A stretch of DNA of 64,000 nt from Cristatella mucedo (Eukaryota; Bryozoa; Phylactolaemata; Cristatellidae), in the NCBI GenBank assembly GCA_009760855.2, contig WPIO01000006.1:12591001-12655000 (forward strand), read 5' to 3'. A model generated the notes under the pieces. That model saw nothing but the letters and a program-made list of their open reading frames with translations. It searched no databases and had not been told where the DNA came from. Shown here one piece after another: positions 1 to 10,300 of this stretch (the stretch's first letter is position 1; each line of letters starts with the position of its first letter). The position numbers and the translations under genes are program-made.

Positions 1-496
1 CGTGTCCCCAACAGAAATTGCATTGCTGCCTGCACATAGAGATTTTTAGCTTGCTGTAATCGCCGCTTCGAGCTCAAGCTGCTTGTCGGGCTAATTGCTG
101 GACACGCTCATGGGAAAGGGGGGCAAGTGTTTTAGGGCATCTACCCAGAGTGAGCAGCACTGAGGAAAGTATGAACCGAAACAGCAGCACAGGCGTGAGC
201 AAAATATAGAGCTTTGCCACTATAATGGAGTCTTTCGCTCGATCACGCTTTCCAAGAAACTTTGCAAGTTGTGCTGCTACAGGAGGATTGTAATCGTTTT
301 GTGGCACTTAGGAAAGAAGATACGTCAAGGGAAAATGGCTGGACTGGATAACAATCTGGCCAAGAAGTGATGCAGAGGGAGACGAGAGCCTTAACTCATG
401 AGTGGAATGCTGATGAAGCATTTACTCTATTATTGCTGCTGTTGTTATTTCCGTGCTTATGGATATTCACATTGTTCTTGTTATTACTAACAATTG
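1..496. other. non-coding stretch, nothing recognised
   Basis: I see no coding exon, structural RNA or clear repeat here. The open frame at 74-307 on the - strand shows no recognisable motif and no splice-phase support. The missing N-terminal exons of CTU2 were looked for here and not found. Confidence 0.4.
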
Positions 497-588
497 ATGT
501 GCTTCCTTTCAGCATATGAAAAATGCCAGAAAGAGATTTACCACTTATAGGGCGTTATATAAGTGCATTATTATTATTTGTATAATGG
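497..588 (+). repeat. decayed L2-type LINE 3' tail
   Basis: A degraded copy of the tail seen all over the window: a short block ending in 'GCGTTATATAAGTGCATTATTATTATT'-like sequence (an AAAGCGC-like stem block followed by ATT repeats). Fuller copies lie at 12,940-13,009 and 21,940-22,012. Only the last bases of the LINE remain. Confidence 0.6.
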
Positions 589-660
589 TTTTTATTAATG
601 TACGCTGACTCTTTCTTATCCAAGTCAGAATGGGAAGCAGAGCTCGGCACCGAAGGTGCA

Positions 661-832
661 GTGAGCCGTGATGGCACACTAGGTAAGGCGGTTGCTTTCA
701 CGACCTCGGTCCCGAGGTCGTGGGTTCGATTCCTGTGGTGGGCGATCCTTTATCGCCGCTGCAAGCGGTGGTGATAGCCGTCGAGGCTCTTCTGTCGCTA
801 TTCAAAAAGGGGCTGTTTAATCAGCAAGGATT
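661..832 (+). repeat. SINE-A copy (tRNA-derived SINE)
   Basis: A near full-length copy of the first SINE family. The head looks tRNA-derived: a box A-like block (GGCACACTAGG) and a box B-like block (GGTTCGATTCC). Between them lies a perfect hairpin, CACGACCTCGG paired with CCGAGGTCGTG. The body continues with an ATCGCCGCTGCAAGCGGTGG stem and ends near CTGTTTAATCAGC. Other copies: 13,137-13,303 (+), 44,070-44,218 (+), 57,010-57,192 (-), 57,893-58,063 (-). There is no L2 tail, unlike SINE-B. Confidence 0.8.
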
Positions 833-1011
833 AGAGGCTGCCTAGGTGAGTGTAATCAATCCTGAGGCACTCAAGGATGGCGGAAGCAGCAAGAGAACTG
901 CAGCAAATGATCTCACATCAGAAGTGGTCGCATCGAGGCACGGCAAGCATTCCGTACAAGATACGCTCAAACGCAAAAGTATTTACGAGTGTGAACACCA
1001 GCAAGCCGCTA

Positions 1012-1077
1012 TCCGGTCTGTTGAGATTAAGTTCTCTGAGGGCGCTTTATCAAGTGCAATATTATTATTATTATTGA
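1012..1077 (+). repeat. L2-type LINE 3' tail
   Basis: The conserved tail block (GATTAAGTTCTCTGAGGGCG, then CTTTATCAAGTGC) ends in an ATT run. It is the 3' end of the LINE described at 11,745-13,009, truncated very close to its end. Confidence 0.7.
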
Positions 1078-1283
1078 TTGACTCGCTCTTCGTCGAGCAG
1101 CTCTGAAAATATGTGCACGAGGTGTTTTAATATTTTTTTTTATCAGAACTAAGGTTATGCATGTACTAACGGACACACATCAATAGAAGGTCGGACCATC
1201 CCTAGTCTTTATGACTAAATGTATTCGCCAGGGCACTGACTCAGTCAGCTTTCGGCTAACATCCGGAGTAATGCAGTCTCTGC

Positions 1284-1496
1284 TTAACCCGACCAAACGT
1301 GGACCGTGAATTTACTTTCATCGTTCCATAGAATAGAACTGCTCCAGTCGGCAGCTGTAAAGTGGGCGTGTTTTCGGCCCCAGTACAGACGGTAATTTCG
1401 TTGTCTTTCATTAATTAGTGGCTTGCGTTTACTAACTCTTCTGTAAATGCCGTGCTCCGTAAGCCTCTCACGAACCGTGTCAACACATAGCAACAC
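1284..1496 (-). pseudogene. Tc1/mariner transposase remnant (central part)
   Basis: A 70-codon open frame resembles the middle of Tc1-family transposases. An RxRL-type helix is followed by KPLINERQRNYRLYWGRKH and then by W-N-D-E-S-K-F. WNDESKF holds the second aspartate of the DDE/D catalytic triad in Tc1 elements. The N-terminal helix-turn-helix domain and the C-terminal part with the third acidic residue are not in frame nearby, so this is a dead fragment. A separate Tc1 scrap lies at 23,735-23,850. The two short MITEs at 13.0 and 14.9 kb have TA-flanked ends, as expected for mariner-type mobilisation, but no link to this copy is shown. Confidence 0.75.
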
Positions 1497-1499
1497 TTA

Positions 1500-3300
1500 C
1501 AACTTTGCCGGTGGCCTCTTCTAAGGTCTTGGAGAGAGAGCTCGAAGTGGTGCTTTCCTGTGCAGCGAGTTTTAGCAGGTCATCCTTTCCTTTGACCCAG
1601 TGCAGCCAGTTTTAGCAGACGGTCATCTTTTTTTGTCGTCGAACATGGGCGGCCGGAGAGTAGTAAGACATCCATTCTACTACGTGAAAATACTTCAGGC
1701 TATACCTGACCGATCCCTCGGACTTAAAACCAAGCTTTTTTTTGTGCCACCTTCATGTTGCTAAGACCCATCCTGTGATAGGCGACGGTTTGGCCTTCAA
1801 TCTCACTATTTAGCTCCTTTGTCTTTCCCCTGGCAGATTAGCACTGCAGGAGCAGCAGCTCCACACGAGTGCTTCGGCTAGGAAGTGCAAAATTAACTCC
1901 TTAACTGCGCACAAGTGAATGCAGAGAAAAATTGTTTGGACTCCAAGTACGATAATTAAACTGCAAGTCAAAGCTCAAGTTTTGCCAGTTTTTAAGGTAG
2001 TATATCGTTCCAGGCCACCGGGGTGTTTTTGTTTCCAACAGTTATCGTAGACACGGCCATCAACATTGGGTTCATTTTTATGTAAAAAATAACGTTTATG
2101 TAAAAGCCGGCCCACACCGGTGGGGTACCTCCGAGAGTGAATAGTTACTAAGTAGACGGTGTCTAATGAACCTCGTAAATACTTTTGCGGGTGAGTGTAT
2201 GTCCCTTTTTTACTCATACTTGCTAAGAAAATTTTGTTTTTTTAAGCCAGACTCAACGTTGGCTTTGCTGTGCCATTGGAAGCTTATCAGAGCCCACACA
2301 GTTCACTGCTACCAGAACGTCGCCAGTGCAACCATAAGTTTGTGAAATCCGTCAAACGGCTTGTCGGAGACTTTGGTCGGATCTGCTTTTATTGAGGAAA
2401 GACGTTTGAATGATGGGATGGGAGAAACGACATCCTAAAACCACCATTCTTTAATCTGAGGAAAGGCAACACTGGCTGAGAGAGCTGCATCGAATACCTT
2501 CCGTGTTCTTTCAGATTCCGGCACTGTCTCTGGGGGTTCTAACCTAAGAGCCCCGCCTGTTGGCCTGCTAGCAGCAAGCGAAGAAGCCAAGCTAAAACCG
2601 TTTTGGGCTCCAAAAAAAGTCACGGATGCTGTACATGAATGTGGCTTTGCACCAATAAAAGAGGTCTGTACTGTAAACCTCAAAGCAAACAGCTCTAACT
2701 AGACGTGCTTCAAATGGCTGTCACAGGGACGAGCCACTGGTTCCTGTGATGAAGGGTGTTGCCTTTTTAAAGCCACCAATAACAACAACTTTCTCTAAAA
2801 AGCCCCGAATGTGGAATTATCGTCAAGAATATTTTCCGCATATAGTTACTACCTGCTAAGATAGAATAGCATTGGGGCATGTCCCTTCTTTTGGTGAAAC
2901 TACCCCATCCCGGAGCCACCGGCAGTAGCCAGCCTGTGCGGACCACATCGGACCAAATCAGCATCGCCTCCTCACTGTCTGTTATTTCAAGCAAAGCGTG
3001 TCTCCTAGTGCCTTCCAAGTGCTGCATCCCAGCCTCGCAAACACTGACGACCTGCTGCTACAGGCCTAGTAGAACAGGAAACTGCCGGTGTGTCGAAGAG
3101 GGTGTACGAACCCAAGTTTCTCTGAGCCAAAGCTACAATTAAAAGCGATTTGGCGACTTTCAAAATGAAGCTAATCACCTAATAACCTGTTACGAGCCCA
3201 CTGTCTCTCATGGCCTTTGCTTCTAACGAGTGTATTGTCCTTAGTGCACATGTGTGTTCAGAACTGCACGTTAAGACTAACCAATTGAATGCTTCCTTTT
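1500..3300. other. non-coding stretch, no supported gene
   Basis: Several 60-90 codon open frames exist, including an 82-codon frame on the - strand at 2,435-2,683, but none has a motif or a splice-phase partner I recognise. If CTU2's upstream exons are in the window they should be here on the + strand. I found no SGG-type PP-loop segment. Confidence 0.4.
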
Positions 3301-3304
3301 TCAG

Positions 3305-3382
3305 CATATGCGAAGTGCCTAGAAAGAGATTTGGTTCGCATGGGCACCATGTACATGTTTTGATACTATTATTATTATTGAA
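3305..3382 (+). repeat. decayed L2-type LINE 3' tail
   Basis: A weak copy of the tail: AGCATATGCGAAGTGCCTAG, AAAGAGATTT, and a closing ATTATTATTATTG run. About 100 bases further on (3,490-3,530), a short AGCTCGAGCCCGCGACCTCG block resembles the reverse orientation of the SINE box B region. Confidence 0.5.
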
Positions 3383-3903
3383 ACATAATCCGGCTCCTGC
3401 TAGAGTATTCCTGGTGTGTATATATATTTTTTTTTCTATTCGTATTTTGTCTTAAGAGAACTTGACATTTATCCTGGTACTTCATTTTTGCTGCAGAGCT
3501 CGAGCCCGCGACCTCGGTCGTCAAAGGCAAATATGTAGGATCTAAGTAGGAACTAGCGTTTTTTGTTGTTGCCAGGAGCACCCCTGCAGAAATGTGAGAA
3601 AAGTGGCTCATATATCCTGCACCTTTAGCAGCATGAAGCAGAAAAGTTGCCGGCACCAAAAGCCAGCTCGGGTACAAAAGCTGCCTGGCACTAGCCAGCC
3701 GTGCATGACGACGAAACGAAATGCATTCATTCTTGTTCGGTCGAGACTGATGCATCGCCATGCTGATTGCATCGCATTATGTTACTAAGTGCTTAGCCCT
3801 GGCCGTCAGCTAATTTCTGCACCAGAGCCTTACGTGTCACGTGCCTCGGCATGAAGCCGACGGAATGAAGAGTGCTGTTAAGCAGTTTTTCCCTTTTCTT
3901 TAG

Positions 3904-3964
3904 GGTAAAAGCTGTCGTGCACAAAAGAAGCTGCGATTTTCTCCACACATTGTCTTTGTCGACG
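3904..3964 (+). CDS. CTU2: CTU2 coding exon a (first one found)
   Basis: A strong pyrimidine tract (TTTTTCCCTTTTCTTTAG) precedes the exon and GTAAGC follows it. It holds 20 codons plus one base and ends in SPHIVFVD. The spare G joins AG of the next exon to make Glu, restoring the family's F-V-D-E-G-A-A motif. It starts in phase 0. Confidence 0.88.
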
Positions 3965-4239
3965 GTAAGCTCAAGGCTCAACTGCTGAGTCTCGCTTCTC
4001 ACTTTTGCTTTGTTGCTTGAGATAAAGACTGCTGGCTACCGAATGCGTACCAAAAGTCACTTAGGCTTTGAGTGCGATATAGAAAACTGTTCTTTGTAAC
4101 ACCTCATAGTCTTTGCGGCTTTGTGGAATTACTGACTTGGTATGACTAAGTAATGTAGCAATCTATGCGGCTCCCTAGACAACACAGAGCAGTCATAAAT
4201 GAGGTCAGGCACGCGGCTTGCATACGACCGACCTGGTGA

Positions 4240-4313
<74 letters not shown>

Positions 4314-4332
4314 GACAGACAGACAGACAGAC

Positions 4333-4375
<43 letters not shown>

Positions 4376-7300
4376 GACAGAGCCATCTTTGCTTACTATG
4401 CCGTCTTTGTGGGCAGGATTATGAAGGGGAACTGCAGCCATCCGGATCGACGTGCTTTGATCGCACCCTCGGTCAAGTCACCCGTGCCTGCTGTTTTGTC
4501 GAAAGGTGTTCACTCGGCGTGTGCAGCGTGGTTGCTCGCTTTGCAAAGACAGCCGAACTTCGGGGGGGGGGGGGGGGAGGGTGGGAGGATTGTGGGTTCT
4601 CACCAGTGCGATGGAAGCAAAGAGCGATCGCCAGCAGTTGACAATTGTTTCCGGCGCACGTGAGCGCCCCTCGAGCTCCGAATTGGCGCGTTTTTTCGCC
4701 TGAAGCGCCCCTGCCGACTCGGCGCATGCACTGTAGAGGGAGCAGCGCTCGGCTTGTCGGCGAACGAGCGAAGCGAGCAGAATCGGGCCATTCTCAAGCT
4801 CATGTCTGCTTCTGGCTACCCGTGCTGCATCGTCTCGCTGGAGCAGGTAACGCTGCAGCTGCGATGCATCTCATTCGCGGCGCTCGCTCGCATGGTCGCA
4901 TTCCTATTCAGCATCGTCTGCTGTGATAACATGCCGTGCAGTCGCTGTGCAGTGTTTTCTTCTTTCTTCCCCGGCAACCAACTTTACGCGCTCCAAAGTT
5001 GGTCGGGCTCGAGGCCATCGTGCTCGCGGCAATTCTGGGCGCCTGTTGTGCAGAGCGGACCGTCCTATTGTGTGCCTAGCCTTCGTGCAGTCTGCTTGCC
5101 CTTTGCTTGTCGTCGGCGTGCCGGCCGAAGCTCCGAACGACCAGTTTTTCTGCCATGCCAGGCTTGCAAGGCAGGAAATGCAGCGGCACAGCGTGGCGGC
5201 AGCGCTGTCCTCTCACTGCAAAAGTTTAAGAGCGGCTGGTTCTCGGTGTCGCAGATATTGGCCAGCCCAACGGGTGGTGACAGCCATTTATCAACCACCA
5301 ATCAGACGAACTTCACGAGTTTGGGAGACTATGAATGCCTCCGTGAAGAAACTCTCACGCTGCAGCGCTTGATGCAAAGCATTCGGACGCCCACGGCCAA
5401 GGAGTACATGCTCAAGAACCTGAGGCAAGTGAGCAGCAGTGAGTTAAGAGGCAGAGCCACACACACCGAATGCCCACACTGACATTCTCGTCGAATGTAA
5501 ACTGACTTTAAGAAGTGGCCAGTCAGCAGCAGCAGCGGTCGTGCAAGCTAGCATAGATGCGCCTGTGCATTGATCAGCTTCGGGTTGGTATATTTTCTAA
5601 GTAGGCCCGAATGTTTGCAATGTTACATGGCTCGGTGAAAATAGACAGACTTGACCGTGGAGCTAATGTGGTCGTCTAATGAAAGGTCACTGTGTCACTG
5701 GATACCCAGATTGTGTGCAGATGCTACAGGAGATAAGCTAGTCGAGTCCGTTTTGATGGCTAGGCTTTCTAATTTCCGAGTAACACTAGATTTGCCCATA
5801 ACTAGCAAGTTGATTTTATCGTCATTCAATTTGAGAAAGTTTGCTGCTTTGCAAGTGCAAATGTCAGCAGTACATGCAGTAAGGGAGTTGAGAAAGTTTG
5901 ACGTGCTGAAATGCAGTGAGGGCTCAAAGCATAGGTACAGCTGCTGAGTGTCATCGGTGGCATAGACGTGAAAGTCCAGGTTGTGCTTGACGATTGCTCC
6001 TACAAGGGATTGTATAGGCTGTGAAAAGAAGTGGGTCAAGGACAGATCCGTAGGATACCCCCTACTTTAGAGGCTGTTCTAATGACTGTTGACGTCAATT
6101 ATCTGAAGTATCCCAATGAGATATGACCTAAACCATTTCAGTGGAGTGCCAGTGATGCCTAGGCAAGATGAGATGTGCTCAAGGAGGACTCACTAGCTAA
6201 TAGTATCAAATGGTGCCTAAAGATCTAGCAAAACAAGCTAAGAGACTCTCCCCATTCTGCATTCCTGAGAAGCTGGTACTAAAATGGCTGCAAACAAATC
6301 CTAGAGGTTTGACCATGTGTCTCTTTTGCTGAAAGAGCTTCGATGGCCTTTGATTGATCACCCGATACAGAGTAGTTCATATGCTGACCCATAAGGTCCA
6401 CTTCGGCTTTGCTTCTCCACACCTAGCTAAACTGCTGCACCAGTTTCAGCCTCTTTATGCCCCCAGGTCCTCTATGGACAATAAACTGGCTGTTCCATTC
6501 CTCCACTTGAAGAGTGTTGATAGCAGATGCTTTTGCTCTGAAGGTCCTAGACTTTTTAACTCCCACAGTTCTTATGCGACGATATCTAATCTCCTGCGTC
6601 CGACTATGGCATATGCTTTCCAGCCGTCCTGAGCTACTGCTTCTGTGCTACTCACTACCTCAACTGCTCTCGTGACTCAGCCGTGCTGCTCACTTTCTCT
6701 TTATTGCGTGAGACGGAGTCTGTTGGCTACCGGCGTACCGAAAGCCGTGTACACTGTGAGTACACTGTACACATCTTTCTTATGTAACACCCACATTGTC
6801 TTAGTCGTTTTGTGGAGTTTACAGGCAGAGATACATTTATTTTATTTATTTACATTTAAGGTCGTTATACACCCACAGCAGTGCTGTCTTTGTGGAGTAA
6901 AAAGCTCTTATACCTGACTGGAACTGTGTGTTTGAAGTTTTGATATAAGAATTTAGTTGGTCCGCCACTACTCATTCCAGTGTCTTTGATGGGAATGGCT
7001 ACAGGGAGACTGGCTGTTCCTTGTTTAGTGCTGCCTGCCCCATAGTTTGGCCCTAGGGGTACGATGCTCACCTTTAACGATCAAGGTCGTGGGCTTGAGC
7101 TGTACGGCACATGTAAAGCATCTTGTTAGAGATAAAGCTTTCTTAGGATGTTATACGAATGGGTAACCAGACATAAACATGCACGTCAAAAGTCTGGCGA
7201 TAAATGCTTGCTAAAAGTAGTTTTAAATGCTGGTTTAAATAGCCATGCATAATGAAACTGGACATGCTATTGTTATTTCCACATCATCCGTACCAAGCAA

Positions 7301-10300
7301 TATGTTTCTCTTCTTGGTATAATAGTAATTGATTTGCAAGTAGGAAAGCCAGTTAAATCAATTAAATCATGTTTAAAAAAAATTAGTTTTGCGATTTTTT
7401 TCATTCACGCATTTGTCTGAGTCGTTGGTGTTGCTTACTTTTGTCGGTGTGCTTTTGTCTTGCGTGAGTTTGTTACATCGCCACACAAATTACATCTTTT
7501 CGTAGTGAGTGACCTAACAGCAGCCTTTTTCTAGGTGCAGCGACGTTACCAGAGGTCAAGGACATACTTATTATGTTCGTTATAACGGGCAGGAGCAAAC
7601 GTACTAAATTTCAGAAGGAAAACAGTGGGTATAGCATCTAGGGGGGGGGTTAGTAGTCTTCTGAGAGTGGAAGATGAACATAGAGATTAGGTCAGTAGAG
7701 GCAAGCTTCAAGGTGGACATTGAGGTAATGCTAGGCACTATGGAAGTCCGTTAGATTTGTTACCTTGAATGTGGACTCTGTGATCTTATCCATCTTGCTG
7801 AAAAGAAGCCCTAGAAACGATGTTCTATATTGCCACAGGGATCACTAGGTAAGGTACCAACCTGGGAGTGTTGAGGAGATAGTTGATGTCGACATCAGCA
7901 TCTTCTGATTTGTCATCTGTTATTTCACTATGTTTATATGGAATCCAAACTTGGTCTTATATGTTGGATTTGTACGATCCTTATGTTGGATTCCTACGAT
8001 CTACAATAGTCCTCATATGCCAGTCGATTGACTGTCGGTCCTGATATTTTGTATGTGCTTTCTCAAGCTTTCGCTTAGTAGTCCTAGCTATTTTAATGTC
8101 TGCACTAAACCATAAGCCGTATGGCCGAATGTGCACAATGTGCTCAGTCAGTGGAGCAAACTCGTAGGGAGCAATGAAGGCAGGTCGGATGGAGGATTGA
8201 GAACCAGCAGTAAAGAAGGACGCATGCAATCCATTGCATGTGTCCAGCAGTTCGTGCTGACAGCATCAATGTCAAGGGCCTTAAGGGTTCGTGATTCACA
8301 GATGATTTTTGATACCGAAGGGGGCACAATTTTCGGAACGAATTAGATTCGTATGTGGTCAGATGTGCATAATTTGGTTATTAAAAAGACTTGGCAGCTT
8401 GCATTTATGTGTGACTTTTGCTGTGAGTGGGGCCATTCCTTGGAGCCAAAAGAGAGAATGGATCAGTCATTGTTACCAAAAATTCGGCTATTCATGCTTT
8501 GAGGCATCAGAATGGACGTTAAAATCACCCTTAATAGTAATAATAATACATTTGTATAGCACCCTCAGAGAACTAAATCTCTTTCTAGGCACTTTACATA
8601 TGTTGCAAAGGAAGCATGATCGAATTGTTAGTGGTAGCATTACGAGGAAGGGCCGATTTTTGGAATACCTAATCGAAATGAGATCAGAAAAATCAGAAAT
8701 ACTCGAAAACTTGGTGGCTGGGTGGACGATAGATTGCTGCCAGTACAATGGCGACTTGCTGTCGGAGGAACTCCAAACAAGAGATTCGAAAGACTTCTTC
8801 TTCGAGGGGACTGCAAACGGCTTGAAATTGAGGGTGGCGAGCGACAATGGCTTCCCTACCACCCGTTTTGATTGATCTCGCAGTATGAAAGAAAGGAAAG
8901 CCTTAGGGGGTGGCGTCGGTTGTGACTTCTTGTTTGGGTGTGCTTCGCCTGCACCGCTGCTGCTGCCTGCTGTGTCTGCTGCTGCATGCTCTACTTGAAG
9001 CCAGCCGGGCACAGTACTCGCTGCCTTGCACCAGCTACCATACCACGAGCTTTGCTGCCTGACTAAGATTGCTGCGTTCGTCTGGCAATGGCTGTCCTGT
9101 TTTTGTCGATTTGTCTGATCTTGGGGCTTTCGATTTCTCTCAGGCCTGCCTTGCAGGTGACTGTGGTTTGCAGGAGCGAGTTGCATGTGTGATGCCTATT
9201 TATTTTAATCCCTGCTGCAGAAGCAAGCTACTGACGAAGACCTGCACCCGTCTGGATTGTTCGAAAGTAATAACCGGCGAGACGTGCACGCGCCTCTCGG
9301 TGAACATTCTCGCTGGCATCGCACTGGGCAAGGGTGCCCACATCCCGTTCGATACGGTAAGCTGCACGGTGTCCCGAGAGGCCACCGAGTCCGGCAGCGG
9401 CAGACCGAGCGTGTGGCGTGTACTGAGCCTGACAAGCTTTCCCGGGCATGCTGCTTGCAAGGCCCTCTAGGGCACTGCTCTTCCAAGAAACCTAGGGCGA
9501 TGGACCCATTGCCAACTCTTTTACGAACTCATCTCTTGCCAAAGTTACCTGGTGGCCACACTCGCATTGTTGTCAGTTCATGCGGCGCATTCCAGCGCCG
9601 ATTGCATGCGTCCAAGCACGTCGAGCTCCTCTTCGCTTCCTCGTAGGCTCTGATTGACACAAGGAACGAGGAAGCTGTGGTCGTTCGCCCAATGAGGTAA
9701 GTTCGGTTGCTGCTTCCGATCAATCACGCTGTGCCAGCCGCCGATCGATGGCCGCGGGCATGGTCGCATTCTTTTTTTTTTTTGGTGCATTGCGCATTCC
9801 TCGAGCAGAGTTGTATGCAGAGCGTGAGCTTTAAGTAGTTGAACGCTTGACGAGAAGGAGATTGTCGCTGAAATCAAAGTATAACCGTGGTCGGGATAGA
9901 AACTCCAAGCACTCTTTTGCCTGCACGGTGAGTGCCGAATGGAAGCTATTCAATGCATCGTGCCTTCAGAATTGCTGGCGAGTGGAAGCGCTCGCCTGCA
10001 ATGAGGGGCCCCGGGAGGGCAGGATGGTAGCGATGCCCGTCGTTAGATACTCGTTCGTCTCGGATGTCATGAAAGACGATCTGTCACTACTTCACGTGCA
10101 GCACCAAAGCAGCTCTAGCAGCGCTGGCAGCCCGTTTTGAGCGAGCAGCAGCTGTGGATGACCGCGCTCAGGTCACATACACGTGCTGCTCACAACGGGA
10201 ACTGTTACAAAGCATGGCTCGCTGCATTGATTGCTCTCTTTTTCACCCCTTGGGTCTTAGCCCAGGGGTAATGTGCTCGCTGTTCACGACCTGGGTCGTG

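Noticed and set aside
2435-2683. 82-codon - strand frame with SLASSLAASRPTGGALRLEP
   Set aside because: It has a protein-like look but no recognised family, splice partner or second copy in the window.
1-3900. Missing CTU2 N-terminal exons (Cys motif and SGG-type PP-loop)
   Set aside because: I searched the + strand by eye for SGGP-like and CxxC segments with matching phase 0 donors and found none. They are probably upstream of the window.
4129-4663. Ser/Leu/Cys- and Arg/Glu/Asp-repeat frames
   Set aside because: Translation of the GA/GACA simple repeat.
4754-5482. 242-codon + strand frame as a single-exon gene
   Set aside because: Its two ends are CTU2 exons b and c in the same phase, while the middle (4,847-5,254) is unlike the family and is bounded by usable splice sites. 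It is better read as two exons with an intron that happens to be open.
8488-9186. 232-codon open frame on the - strand
   Set aside because: Its last 40 codons are an L2 LINE tail and the rest has no known motif or splice partner. It lies in a CTU2 intron, antisense. Chance openness is likelier than a gene.
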